Positions 22,841-31,793 of a DNA stretch of 64,000 bases are shown here, piece by piece (the stretch's first letter is position 1; the number at the start of each line of letters is the position of its first letter). The notes under the pieces are model-generated. The model was not told where the DNA came from and searched no databases. It saw only the letters and a list, made by a program, of their open reading frames with translations. A program made the position numbers and the translations under genes. The DNA is from Leptasterias polaris. Lineage: Eukaryota > Echinodermata > Asteroidea > Forcipulatida > Asteriidae. The stretch is from assembly GCA_037783415.1 (NCBI GenBank), contig JAZGTN010000064.1, positions 4,451,001 to 4,515,000 on the forward strand. The letters run 5' to 3'.

Positions 22841-24237
22841 AAATGATAGGTCACGCATTCTATTTTATTTCCCCAAAACTGGAAACTTCCGTCCTACGGT
22901 TTGGAAATAAACTGCTTTGTTATAACAACGCGGTTAAAACGTTATGCTTAAATATATTCATGATGTCAATGTTTGTAGCGCATAACTATGGGGACGAATG
23001 TAGAGCTCGAGGTTAACAACGCTGGTTGCAAAGTAATGCCTCCACTCAACCTCGTTCCCAGTGGTGTACGATCTCGATAGTTAGGACGATTGCCATAGAG
23101 TAGACTTGATTTCAAGTCTGAGATCGCGGTTATTTCTCTGCATCAGCCACACAAAATTTCCCCCGCAGAATGGCTATCACGCGGTCTCAGCTCGCAATCT
23201 CAGACTTGACCCTTGTGTATATGGGATATTATTCACAACTGACATTTTACATAACAACACTATGCCAGAGAGATGGCCAATCAGGAGGCCACAAAACTCC
23301 TGTTGGTTGCGTCTATTCCCAATAGGTTATAATCACTTCAGCATTTTCTGTAAAATCGATTGAGTCATTGTTTTTAATTTTTATAGTGCTTTGTACGTAT
23401 GCTATTTCTAATTTATACATAAAATAATACTAGATGTATTCTTAAAATATTGAAAAATAAACATAACAAATAACCTGATCCCTACTAGACGAAAAACTGT
23501 GTTCCCTTTATTTGAATGGAATCGTCTAATGATTTTCCCAACGTTTTTATTTATTTTGAATTTAAAAACTAGAATCACTTTGGGTTTTTTGTTTCCAAAC
23601 TGTAAGTTGAATCACTGAGCAGAGGCAGATTAGTTACATGTGATTCAATGTTGTATTTCTGTACTATATCCCGTGGTATAAACGGTCAAGTTTGAATGTG
23701 CATTTTATTGACGGCTTCTGAGATTCTGACCAATCAGAGTGTTCCGTCCACTTTTGGACCAATTCGCCATAGGGTGTGTACAAACCGAAAAACAATGTTC
23801 CCAAGTCTGTGATCGTAGGCCAAAGACGGTGGTTAATCCACAAGAGGGCGCTATTTCAGGCAATTATGTATTGGCTATCACTAGTATCAGGTAGAATAAA
23901 AACCACGAGCACAGACTTGGAACCAAGTCTAGCCATAGAGTTATTCCATTGCAACGTCACAGCCCAGGTTTTTGCGAACAGGAAAACTATGGAATGAAAA
24001 ACAGATTGCCACAGTTTGTAGCAATGTTACACAAAATTAATATTCAAAAATAGTGTTGAATTTGTTGGAAACAAATCAACCAATCATGAAAGGTATTTCA
24101 GTTCATGAATCTTTAAACAAAATGCTGAATTTGGTCACAATTTTGTTTAACACGATTGAATGTTTTGCTCACATTATGCTACCCGTGTCAACCGCCGGCG
24201 CACTTTGTTTATCAACAATGGAAAGGAATCTGAGTAG
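22841..24237. other. Intergenic with short dispersed repeats
   Basis: No gene supported. AAGTCTGAGATCGCGG near 23116 and CAAGTCTGTGATCGTAGGCC near 23802, with CAGACTTGG partners, are parts of one inverted-repeat family also carrying AAGAGGGCGCTATT. Confidence 0.45.
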
Positions 24238-24409
24238 CAGACCTTATACGTTGACGTCACCAAGCCGCCATCTTAGAGGTAAACTGATGATGAAACAATG
24301 GGAACGAACATAATGTACGCGCGGCACACAGCTTTGGCCAATGAACAACCTCCTTTTGACCTCTAGGCGAGGGCGCCCTACTCAAATGACGTCATGTGCG
24401 TAAGGTCTA
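24238..24409. mobile_element. MITE, AGACCTTATGCACATGA family, reversed copy
   Basis: Mirror copy of 10272-10444: begins AGACCTTATACGTTGACGTC and ends GACGTCATGTGCGTAAGGTC. The core has AGCCGCCATCTTAGAGG and GGGCGCCCTACTCAAATGAC. Confidence 0.78.
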
Positions 24410-25009
24410 GACCGGTGTCGATCGCAATGTGTAAAGACACATGTGCTTGATACGGCTACACCAATCGAAGCAATACAGATAAGAAACTTCTTTACACCTG
24501 TGAGTACTTTGGGGGTTTGTAAATAAGCATAACTATTTTATTTCTCGTGTTGCCCTCGTACAAAATGGCGCGCGTATCTCCTTGCGGTCCCGTCACGTTT
24601 GTGGGCGCACCACACTAATAACCTCACATAATTATTATGCTAAATGATAAATATTCCAAAATACTCGTGTAAGTCTCTCAGCCTCTTGAAAACTAATCAG
24701 ACATATTATTTTCGGACAACTGAACTTCAGAATTCTTTTTTCAAGTTTTGGCAGGTCAGCCGTTGAGCATTATTTGAAGCCTGGTACCAAAAGTGTACTT
24801 TTTAAAAATCTGGTGGAGCCTAAGTGAGAGACCCGAGCCTAAGGGGGAGACCTGACCCAAAGCCGTAGTCAGTGAAACTTGAGGCTTCGTGAAAGCGGTT
24901 CGTGTGATGATTGCCCTCTGTCGAAGGATGCGCTGTCGGCTGTGATTATTATTGTCAGCGGCGGTGTAAACAAGAGGGGCTAGCTCCTTGCTGGGAACCA
25001 AGACAACAC

Positions 25010-25130
25010 TAGGAGCGTCTTGGGAAAACGGGAGCGTCTTGGAACTGACAACGGGAGCGTCTTGGAACCAAGACACATGAGCTTCTTGGAACCAAGACAA
25101 CGGGAGCGTCTTGGAACCAAGGACAACGGG
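25010..25130. repeat. Minisatellite, about 25-bp unit, left part
   Basis: Imperfect copies of CGGGAGCGTCTTGGAACCAA plus GACAA. The array stops at the LTR element and resumes at 34405 for about 35 bp, so the retrotransposon landed inside it. Confidence 0.8.
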
Positions 25131-25350
25131 TGTTGTGAATTCACTCCTATAATTACCTAAGACGTAGTAGTCCAAGGGCTGAGCCGCGTCGCCGAGACCT
25201 GGGAGTGGAGGGAGACTCAAAGAGCACACAAGCACACAGGTTGGATTCAGAAGCACGACTGCCTCGTGGCTCGGTCGTGCCCAAGGGCGACGGCCAGGCC
25301 CCGGACATGCATGGATGGTTTATTACGTAACCGTGGAGACACTCACTACA
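25131..25350 (-). repeat. 3' LTR
   Basis: 220 bp, plus-strand ends TGTTGTGAATTC and ACTCACTACA. On the element strand an AATAAA occurs near the start of the LTR (25319-25324), a candidate poly(A) signal. I saw no difference from the LTR at 34185-34404. Confidence 0.93.
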
Positions 25351-25362
25351 CTCCTCCCCGTT
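25351..25362 (-). other. Polypurine tract
   Basis: On the element strand AACGGGGAGGAG directly abuts the 3' LTR, the expected place for the plus-strand primer. Confidence 0.8.
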
Positions 25363-26025
25363 TTATTATTTTTTATTTATTGAATTAATCCAAAATATCA
25401 GGCCTTTATTAAACGAAAGAAATCAGCTTTGCCTAACTTTTAATTAACTTTCATTTTCCAAAACAAACCAAAATGTGTTCTTGAAACAGTACACAAACAA
25501 TAATTTCGAAATGTTCACCTTATTACCTAGTTTTTATTTATTTATTTACGTTTGTTTAGTGCTCCTTGCTTTCTTTGTAGAAAGAGCATTTGACAAAATA
25601 TAAATATAAACCAACTTAATTGGTGATAAGCCAGCACTGCTAGCGGCGGAACTGTCTAAAATTGAAAATTGCAGTGCGTTGACAGTAACACTTCCGGGAT
25701 TTTCTCTCCAAAGGTTGGTACTATTTTGATGTGATCTTTTACCGTTTAGACAGAGAAAAATATTCGAAGAAAAACGTTTTAATATTGACTAATGTCTGTA
25801 AGTGATGTACGTTATTATAATGGTACATGTACATGTAGGCCTCACTACAAACGCCCCTTGGGTGCTTGCTTTCTAAAATTACAACGCAGGCTCATTAATT
25901 GAAGACATTGACACTACATTGAGCAAGGATTATAATTCAAAAATACATGTATGAAGAGCCTTTTATGTAAATCAACGCTTAGGCGGATATGGGTTACAGG
26001 CTAATAACACTGTAAAGTTTATACT
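25363..26025 (-). other. Non-coding segment between TatD stop and 3' LTR
   Basis: 660 AT-rich bases inside the retrotransposon with no ORF or domain that I can recognise; effectively the 3' UTR of the cargo gene. Confidence 0.6.
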
Positions 26026-27384
26026 TTAAAAGCTAACGCTGTAAAGTGATCTTGTGTTTTGCAGGCACTGCGTTAGGACGTCCTCCTCGTTTATCCGTCG
26101 CATGCGGGCAACCTCTTTGGCGACCAGGAGAGCATTTGTCGGGTTACTGAATTTGACAGAACGTGAAGACCACCGTGGCCTGAAATGAGGGGCATCCGTT
26201 TCCAGCAGGAGACGCTCTAGTGGGATTCTCTTTGCCACCTCCTTAGAATCGGGCTCGTCCCACAGGATGATGGGTGTAAGGCCGATGTACAGGTTCGGAA
26301 ATCTTCGGCACCAGGCTCTCGCCGTCTTCCAGCTATTGGTGAAACAGTGAAGATGAATCTTCCATTGTTGGGGAAGAATCTCCGAAGCAATTTCCAAACA
26401 ATCATCATTAGCCTCACGGCAATGGATCACAACTGGCTTATCAAACTCAACAGCCGTTCTCAACAGATGCCGAAAGACGGACTGCTGGATGTGTTTGGAT
26501 CGCTCGTGCCCTCCAGAGTAATCAAGTCCCACTTCTCCCAGGGCACAGGTTTTCGGGTGACCCAACAAACGTCGGATCACTAGATTTGTGTCCTGGGTGA
26601 AACGGCGCGCATTCTTAGGATGGAAACCAACCGCAGCAGAGACAGTTTCGTCTCCAACCAACTCTTCCCAACGCTTTACGTCTGTCAACGTCTCCTCGTC
26701 GCAGAAGTTGGCTATACACCCCTTGAAGTTAGCAGTGTCAATGGCCTCGTCCTTCAGAAACTCTGTGAGGGTACCCGAATGTCCTGCTGCGTGCAGGAGA
26801 CGGTCTATGTGACAGTGCGAGTCGATGAAGTCCAGTGGAGAATCCAGTGCCCGTGGGGGAGGTGACTCTGGTTCGGGTGGGGGGATGGATGAGTACTCCG
26901 ACTGGGGTGGTGGCAGCTCACGGGTCTGTAGCTCCTCAGGCGGTGGAATAGGTATCTCCGGTCCGGGTGGGGCAACCAATGACAGTAAGCGTTGTAGAGT
27001 CCTCCAGTGGAATATGGATGAAATCCGTGTTGGGAATTGCATATTCCTATCTAGTACTGGAGCAAGGCCTTGTAGCTTATCATATGCGTCCCACACACGA
27101 GCCTCGTCTTCGTTAAGTGAAGAGTTGCAGTCACCTAGATTATTTTCGATGACGAAGTCTGGAAGTTGTCGCGGAGATTTTAACCCCAGGGCGGCTCCGA
27201 TGAAATAAAGGAAATCATAGACCATATTGTTTAACAAACCGATGTGCTGGTCCACCTGGAAAGGACCATGTTCCCTCACATGGATAGCGATTTCCCATCG
27301 CTCGCAGGTCCAGCAGCATGCCAGGGGGTACAGGAACCACCATCGACCAGATGAAACGTGGTATCGGACAACATGACGTTTCAT
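26026..27384 (-). CDS. TatD-family metal-dependent nuclease with N-terminal zinc finger (retrotransposon cargo)
   Basis: 452 codons from the first ATG. The TatD domain occupies about residues 185-452 and keeps every metal ligand of the family: DSHCH (His190, His192), GEVGLD (Glu284), VIHCRE (His321), LHCFT (His346) and ETDAPH (Asp397). TatD proteins are DNA exonucleases/endonucleases of the amidohydrolase fold; the closest animal class would be TATDN2-like. A Pro/Glu-rich linker (138-180) separates it from a Cys-rich N-terminal part. The frame stays open upstream of the ATG and adds the first half of a C2H2 finger (CPEPGC, then KMKRHVVRYH, about 27367-27420), with an in-frame TGA at about 27470 and no ATG. 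The real start is therefore probably spliced or otherwise different. It lies after integrase, in the position env or extra ORFs take in Gypsy elements. Function in the element is unknown. Confidence 0.88.
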   Translation of the reverse strand: MKRHVVRYHVSSGRWWFLYPLACCWTCERWEIAIHVREHGPFQVDQHIGLLNNMVYDFLYFIGAALGLKSPRQLPDFVIENNLGDCNSSLNEDEARVWDAYDKLQGLAPVLDRNMQFPTRISSIFHWRTLQRLLSLVAPPGPEIPIPPPEELQTRELPPPQSEYSSIPPPEPESPPPRALDSPLDFIDSHCHIDRLLHAAGHSGTLTEFLKDEAIDTANFKGCIANFCDEETLTDVKRWEELVGDETVSAAVGFHPKNARRFTQDTNLVIRRLLGHPKTCALGEVGLDYSGGHERSKHIQQSVFRHLLRTAVEFDKPVVIHCREANDDCLEIASEILPQQWKIHLHCFTNSWKTARAWCRRFPNLYIGLTPIILWDEPDSKEVAKRIPLERLLLETDAPHFRPRWSSRSVKFSNPTNALLVAKEVARMRRINEEDVLTQCLQNTRSLYSVSF

Positions 27385-27591
27385 CTTGTTAAACTTCAGC
27401 TGGCATCCGGGTTCGGGGCACAGCTGCAGCTTCTTTTTGCGTTGGGATTTTGCGTTGGGTTTAAATAATCATAATATTATAAATACGTAAACCCATCAAA
27501 TTTATGTTTGAACAATGATATTACTTATACTTAAACCCGTCTGTAAACCGGGTTTAATATTCATACATTAACCTATCTGTAGTTAATCATT
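27385..27591 (-). other. Integrase-TatD spacer with a hairpin
   Basis: AT-rich gap. It contains the 5' half of the zinc-finger coding region (27385-27420) and a perfect inverted repeat, TTAAACCCG (27531-27539) and CGGGTTTAA (27549-27557), with a 9-base loop. No clear polypyrimidine acceptor is visible before the finger. Confidence 0.6.
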
Positions 27592-28944
27592 TTAGTCATA
27601 GATGAATCCATCTGTAAAACGGCTTGGCCGTTTTACTTCTCTTCCACTTCTTGTTATTGTTTTGGCCTGTTGGACCACGTCCTCTGCAGACACCGAGTCT
27701 GTGGCGCCAGCAGACTGCGAACAATCTTCTCCAATCTTTGGTGTTTTTCTATCCTTTTCCAAACCATGTTGGCCTAGTAGTTTATTACGAGCCTTTCGCA
27801 ACCATAAAGGGATCATACTGGTCTCACATCTTTTGAGGAGATCATGATGCACTACTTGTGTCCTAGCCCTCCTATCCTGTAACTTATACAGGATGGGGGA
27901 TAAAACTTGTGTGACCAGTAGGGGTCCTATCCAAATGGCTTGTAACTTCCGAGAAGTGCCAACTTTCGGAGCTTTATTGAGTTTATATACGAGATCCCCC
28001 TCTTCGAATGATGTTTTATTTTTTCGGTAGTCATAGTACTTCTTCTGTTGGTTTTGGGCTATCCCAATGTTATCCCGTGCTAGCGTGTGAACCCGCACCA
28101 TTCTATCTTTAAGGGTCCTGACATATTGGTGTGATTGCTGATGTGGGGGTTCGTTTCCTTTGAAATCAAACACTAGATCCATAGGTTGCCTGGTTTCCCT
28201 CCCAAGCATCATTAAATTAGGGGTAAGGCCAGTAGTACGGTTCGGAAGAGAACGGATAGCCCCAGTTAAGATAGGTAGATCCTCATCCCATTCGGTTACC
28301 TTTCCTTTTAGATGGCATCTTATAAGTTGTAAGAGGGTTCTATTGTACCTTTCCACCTGACCGTTCGAGCAGGGACGATACGGGGTTGTTCGTGTCTTGG
28401 CTATCTCTAATAAACTACAAATTGCTGTAAACAATGAGCTGGTAAAATTACTGCCTTGGTCAGTGTGGATTTGTAATGGGCACCCGAACCTCGAAATGAA
28501 ATTGTCTATTGTTGTCCTAGCAACGCGCTCTGCAGTTTGGTCGGCTAAAGGATAGGCTTCAACCCACTTAGTGAATTGGCAGATTAGCATCAATATGTAT
28601 TTATTGCCAGACTTAGATGGGGTAAAGGGACCTAGTATATCCAGGTGTATGCGTTCAACTGGAGCCCCAGCATGGAAGTTTGTCAAAGGTGCTTTAAGCT
28701 TGCGTGATGGCTTTTTGTGTGTGTTGCATTCTTGGCAAGCTTTTACATACATACAAATATCTTCCTTCATATTATACCAGAAAGATGTCTGCCTTACTTT
28801 TTGGAGGGTTCTAGTTATGCCTGGATGCCCAGCCATTTTACAGTCATGACACAAGCTTAGAATTTCATCTTTCAGAGTGCGTGGGGGTAATGAACAGTAG
28901 TTTGGTAGAGTGTCCCTCATCCCATTTGTAATAAAGAACACCGT
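27592..28944 (-). CDS. Integrase region of Pol
   Basis: About 450 codons, open from 28944 with no proper start codon, so it is the downstream part of a polyprotein. Order (numbered from 28941): HHCC zinc-binding domain (His32, His39, Cys69, Cys72), catalytic core with Asp101 in HLDILGPF, Asp161 in HTDQGSNF and Glu197 in GQVERYNRTL, then a C-terminal module with WIGPLLV and a hydrophobic HHDLLKRC segment. It inserts element cDNA into host DNA. It overlaps the RT/RNase H frame by about 80 nt in another frame (+1 relative to RT). The stop at 27592 is followed by the spacer and the TatD ORF. All catalytic residues are present. Confidence 0.93.
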   Translation of the reverse strand, partial: TVFFITNGMRDTLPNYCSLPPRTLKDEILSLCHDCKMAGHPGITRTLQKVRQTSFWYNMKEDICMYVKACQECNTHKKPSRKLKAPLTNFHAGAPVERIHLDILGPFTPSKSGNKYILMLICQFTKWVEAYPLADQTAERVARTTIDNFISRFGCPLQIHTDQGSNFTSSLFTAICSLLEIAKTRTTPYRPCSNGQVERYNRTLLQLIRCHLKGKVTEWDEDLPILTGAIRSLPNRTTGLTPNLMMLGRETRQPMDLVFDFKGNEPPHQQSHQYVRTLKDRMVRVHTLARDNIGIAQNQQKKYYDYRKNKTSFEEGDLVYKLNKAPKVGTSRKLQAIWIGPLLVTQVLSPILYKLQDRRARTQVVHHDLLKRCETSMIPLWLRKARNKLLGQHGLEKDRKTPKIGEDCSQSAGATDSVSAEDVVQQAKTITRSGREVKRPSRFTDGFIYD

Positions 28945-30985
28945 CTATAACACTCAACAGTGAGGCATTGGACCAAAAATATTTCACGCTGGGCGAGCAA
29001 CTTTGGAGTTCATTTTGCTGTGGGCAAATGGAATTTTCCGTCCAGTTTATTAACTTTCCTAAGTCCGGATCTTTGTGCTGCAGCTCGCTTAATTGCCGAG
29101 TTGAATATTTAGTGAACAGGGAGACGTTTTCGTCGACCAACAGACGTCGGTTAGAGTCAGCAGTCTCCTCGTTTACAGGTGTGCTTTCCGCAACAGGGTT
29201 ATCGAGCTGACCGGGTGGTTTAGAGGGGCTAGCTACTTGGGTTATAGTAGAGTTGATATTGGATATTTTCCGCACTGCAAGGGGGACAACATCATCGACG
29301 TCGTCTTCAAAACGTTTCCACTGTTTTTGAACACGCGTACAGTATTGGCAACCGCCACAAGGAAGGGTGTTTACGTTACAACCTGCAAAGTAACAGTCGC
29401 AGAATGGTGTTGCGTTTGGGATACGTGAAAGAGAGTCTGCGTTAATGTGTTTGACCCCTTTTCTATGGAGTATTATCATATCATACTGGCTTAATTCTTC
29501 TACCCATCGTGCTAACATACCAGATATAAGCTTAAATCTTATTAACCAAGCCAAGCTGCTGTGGTCCGTTCTTATGTAAAATTGGCGCCCCAGTAAATAA
29601 TGGCGGAACTGGCGTGTAAAGCGTACTACTGCTAGTAGTTCTTTTCTAGTTGTGCAATACTTTCTTTGCGCTGGAGAAAGCACGTAACTGCCATAGCCTA
29701 TCACTTTCTCAGCTCCGTCTTGCATTTGAAGCAGTTCAGCTCCAATTGCAGTATCTGAGGCATCAGTATCTAACACAAAAACGCTATTCTTATTGTTTCT
29801 TGGGAACGCTAGTAGAGGGCTGGTAGTGAGCTTGTGTTTTAAAGCTTGGAAAGCAGTCTCATGGTCATCTGACCAAACAAACTGTACATTTTTCTTTGTA
29901 AGTTCGTATAAGGGACAAGCTAGTTTAGCAAAATCCTTGATATGGGCCCTATGGTAGTTTATAAAGCCAAGGAACTTTTCTATTTCCTTTTTAGATACCG
30001 GCCTGGGCCAATCTCGTACAGCAGATACACTATCTGGGTTAGGTGATATACCATCCCTAGTTACTAGTTTTCCTAAGAAAATTACGTCCGCTTGGAGCAA
30101 ATGGCACTTTTTTGCCTTTAATTTGAGATTGTGAATGCGGAATTTCCCTAGAACTTTCACCAGATTTTGGATTGAATTCTCGAAACTTGTTCCCAAAATA
30201 ATAATGTCATCTAGATATGCTAGAACTTCAGTCCACTCTAATCCCCTGAGTATTAGGGTCATTGCCCTTTGGAAGGTAGCTGGCGCGTTACATAACCCGA
30301 AAGGCATACGTACATACTCATAAAGACCGTATTTAGTAATGAAAGCTGTTTTACTTCTATCCTCATCCGAAAGTTCAATTTGGTAATAGCCACTGCTCAT
30401 GTCTAGTGTACTGAAGAACATAGTTCCCTCCAATACATCTAAACACTCTTCTATGTTTGGTAGAGGGAAAGCATCCTTTGTAGTTACGTTATTCAGAGCC
30501 CTATAATCAATACAATATCGAACTTTACCGTCTTTCTTTCTGACTAAAACGGGGGGTGAGGCCCATGCTGATGAAGACGGTTGTATAACACCTGATTTGA
30601 GCAAATCATCTAGATGTGTTTTTTCTTCTTTTTCAAAACCAAGTGGGGTTCTTCGCATTTTCTGCCTAATGGGAGTGGCACCGCCGGTATTTATTGGGTG
30701 CTTTATGGCTGAGAATTTTCCAAGGTCCATGTCATTTTGGGAGAATACATCTGCGTACTCCGTAAGTGTCTTTGCTAAAACTTCAGCTTCTTTAGAGGTT
30801 AGATTCTTACTAGAATCTTTCCACAATCCTTCAACATGCTCTGGAATGGTGTTTACCTGTCTGATAATAGCATTATCATTATACTCGGCCAACAAACATC
30901 GACCGGGTGCAGGAGTAGGTGAGGATGTTTCTGTTTCTTCCATTATATCCGTCACTTCTTCTGCTCTACCAATAAAATGACCTCT
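28865..30985 (-). CDS. Reverse transcriptase and RNase H region of Pol
   Basis: About 706 codons open from 30985. Numbered from 30955: RT fingers and palm with PPVLVRKKDGKVRYCIDYRA, LDMSSGYYQI (Asp185), MPFGLCNAPATFQRAM and YLDD at 247-250. RNase H follows with the TDAS Asp398, Glu439 in RKELLAV and Asp464 in RTDHSSL. It copies element RNA into cDNA. A Cys-rich stretch after RNase H leads to the integrase. The ORF stops at 28865 while the integrase sequence continues in another frame, and it starts in a frame different from protease. Both breaks are +1 and lie at short homopolymers (A run near 30985, C run near 28882), so they are either lesions or sequence errors; programmed shifting is less likely. 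Confidence 0.93.
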   Translation of the reverse strand, partial: RGHFIGRAEEVTDIMEETETSSPTPAPGRCLLAEYNDNAIIRQVNTIPEHVEGLWKDSSKNLTSKEAEVLAKTLTEYADVFSQNDMDLGKFSAIKHPINTGGATPIRQKMRRTPLGFEKEEKTHLDDLLKSGVIQPSSSAWASPPVLVRKKDGKVRYCIDYRALNNVTTKDAFPLPNIEECLDVLEGTMFFSTLDMSSGYYQIELSDEDRSKTAFITKYGLYEYVRMPFGLCNAPATFQRAMTLILRGLEWTEVLAYLDDIIILGTSFENSIQNLVKVLGKFRIHNLKLKAKKCHLLQADVIFLGKLVTRDGISPNPDSVSAVRDWPRPVSKKEIEKFLGFINYHRAHIKDFAKLACPLYELTKKNVQFVWSDDHETAFQALKHKLTTSPLLAFPRNNKNSVFVLDTDASDTAIGAELLQMQDGAEKVIGYGSYVLSPAQRKYCTTRKELLAVVRFTRQFRHYLLGRQFYIRTDHSSLAWLIRFKLISGMLARWVEELSQYDMIILHRKGVKHINADSLSRIPNATPFCDCYFAGCNVNTLPCGGCQYCTRVQKQWKRFEDDVDDVVPLAVRKISNINSTITQVASPSKPPGQLDNPVAESTPVNEETADSNRRLLVDENVSLFTKYSTRQLSELQHKDPDLGKLINWTENSICPQQNELQSCSPSVKYFWSNASLLSVIDGVLYYKWDEGHSTKLLFITPTHSER

Positions 30986-31793
30986 TTAATCGAACATACT
31001 GATTGCTATCATTTCGTAAGTGAATGGGACACTCCCATGATAAGTTATCGGTGTTGCCACTCAAAGTAACTAATGTATATGGGATAAGTAGCCCTCTGTG
31101 ATCTTTTTCTGGGGCATGAATAAGGTAGGATTTATCGGATTTCTCGCCAAATCGGGCAGTTGTTTGAATGATTGAATTCGGGGGCACTACTGTTTTACTC
31201 TTCAATACTACTCTTTGCACTGAATATTTTTCGTCGTCATTGTGCCTCATTTTCGCGTAGATTTTGTCCCCATTTAACACCAATAAGTCATTCGCAAGGT
31301 CTATTTTACCACCCTGAGCTTTTAGAAAGTCTAACCCCAGAATGAATGTATCTGCAATAGGGGCGATCAAAAGGTTCCATGTGTAGTTATGTCGGCCTAT
31401 ACGTAAAGGGACAGCTGTAACTCGTTTAGCCGTCATATGACTAGATTTTTCTGCCCCCCTTAAAATGACTTTCTCTTTCACTTGAAAAGGGGGAGAAATT
31501 GTTTTTGCTAATTCTTCACTTATTATAGAAACTTGTGCTGCTGTATCAACTACTGCTTGGGTGTGGACCCCCTGGATCTCTATTGGTATGACAAGGCTAA
31601 TTCCCCTGGATTTAGAAAACTGAATTTCCCGGAGAGCAACGTTAGTTGAGCAATCCACCCCAGCTAACGCCGGGCTGGGTTGCTGAACACTAGTGTTATT
31701 CTTGGATGCATCATCACAATTCCCTTTTTGGCCATTTTTCTGAAATTCGGCCGGTCGTTGGCCTACACGGCCGGCTTCTGCTCGTTTAAAGGT
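30966..31793 (-). CDS. Retroviral-type aspartic protease region
   Basis: 276 codons in the -1 frame relative to Gag, open from 31793. The active-site motif is VVDTAAQVS, the D-T-A variant of D-T/S-G, and the flap-side/C-terminal signature is ILGLDFL. It would cut the Gag-Pol polyprotein and act as a dimer. It has no plausible own start; expression by -1 frameshift from Gag at 31784-31790 explains it. The frame ends 20 nt into an overlap with the RT frame. Confidence 0.88.
   Translation of the reverse strand, partial: TFKRAEAGRVGQRPAEFQKNGQKGNCDDASKNNTSVQQPSPALAGVDCSTNVALREIQFSKSRGISLVIPIEIQGVHTQAVVDTAAQVSIISEELAKTISPPFQVKEKVILRGAEKSSHMTAKRVTAVPLRIGRHNYTWNLLIAPIADTFILGLDFLKAQGGKIDLANDLLVLNGDKIYAKMRHNDDEKYSVQRVVLKSKTVVPPNSIIQTTARFGEKSDKSYLIHAPEKDHRGLLIPYTLVTLSGNTDNLSWECPIHLRNDSNQYVRLKRSFYW

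Noticed and set aside
24756..25256. Minus-strand ORF of 166 codons across the LTR (and a similar one at 33924-34310)
   Set aside because: It is made of LTR and minisatellite sequence read through; the shared start comes from the duplicated LTR, and no domain is visible.
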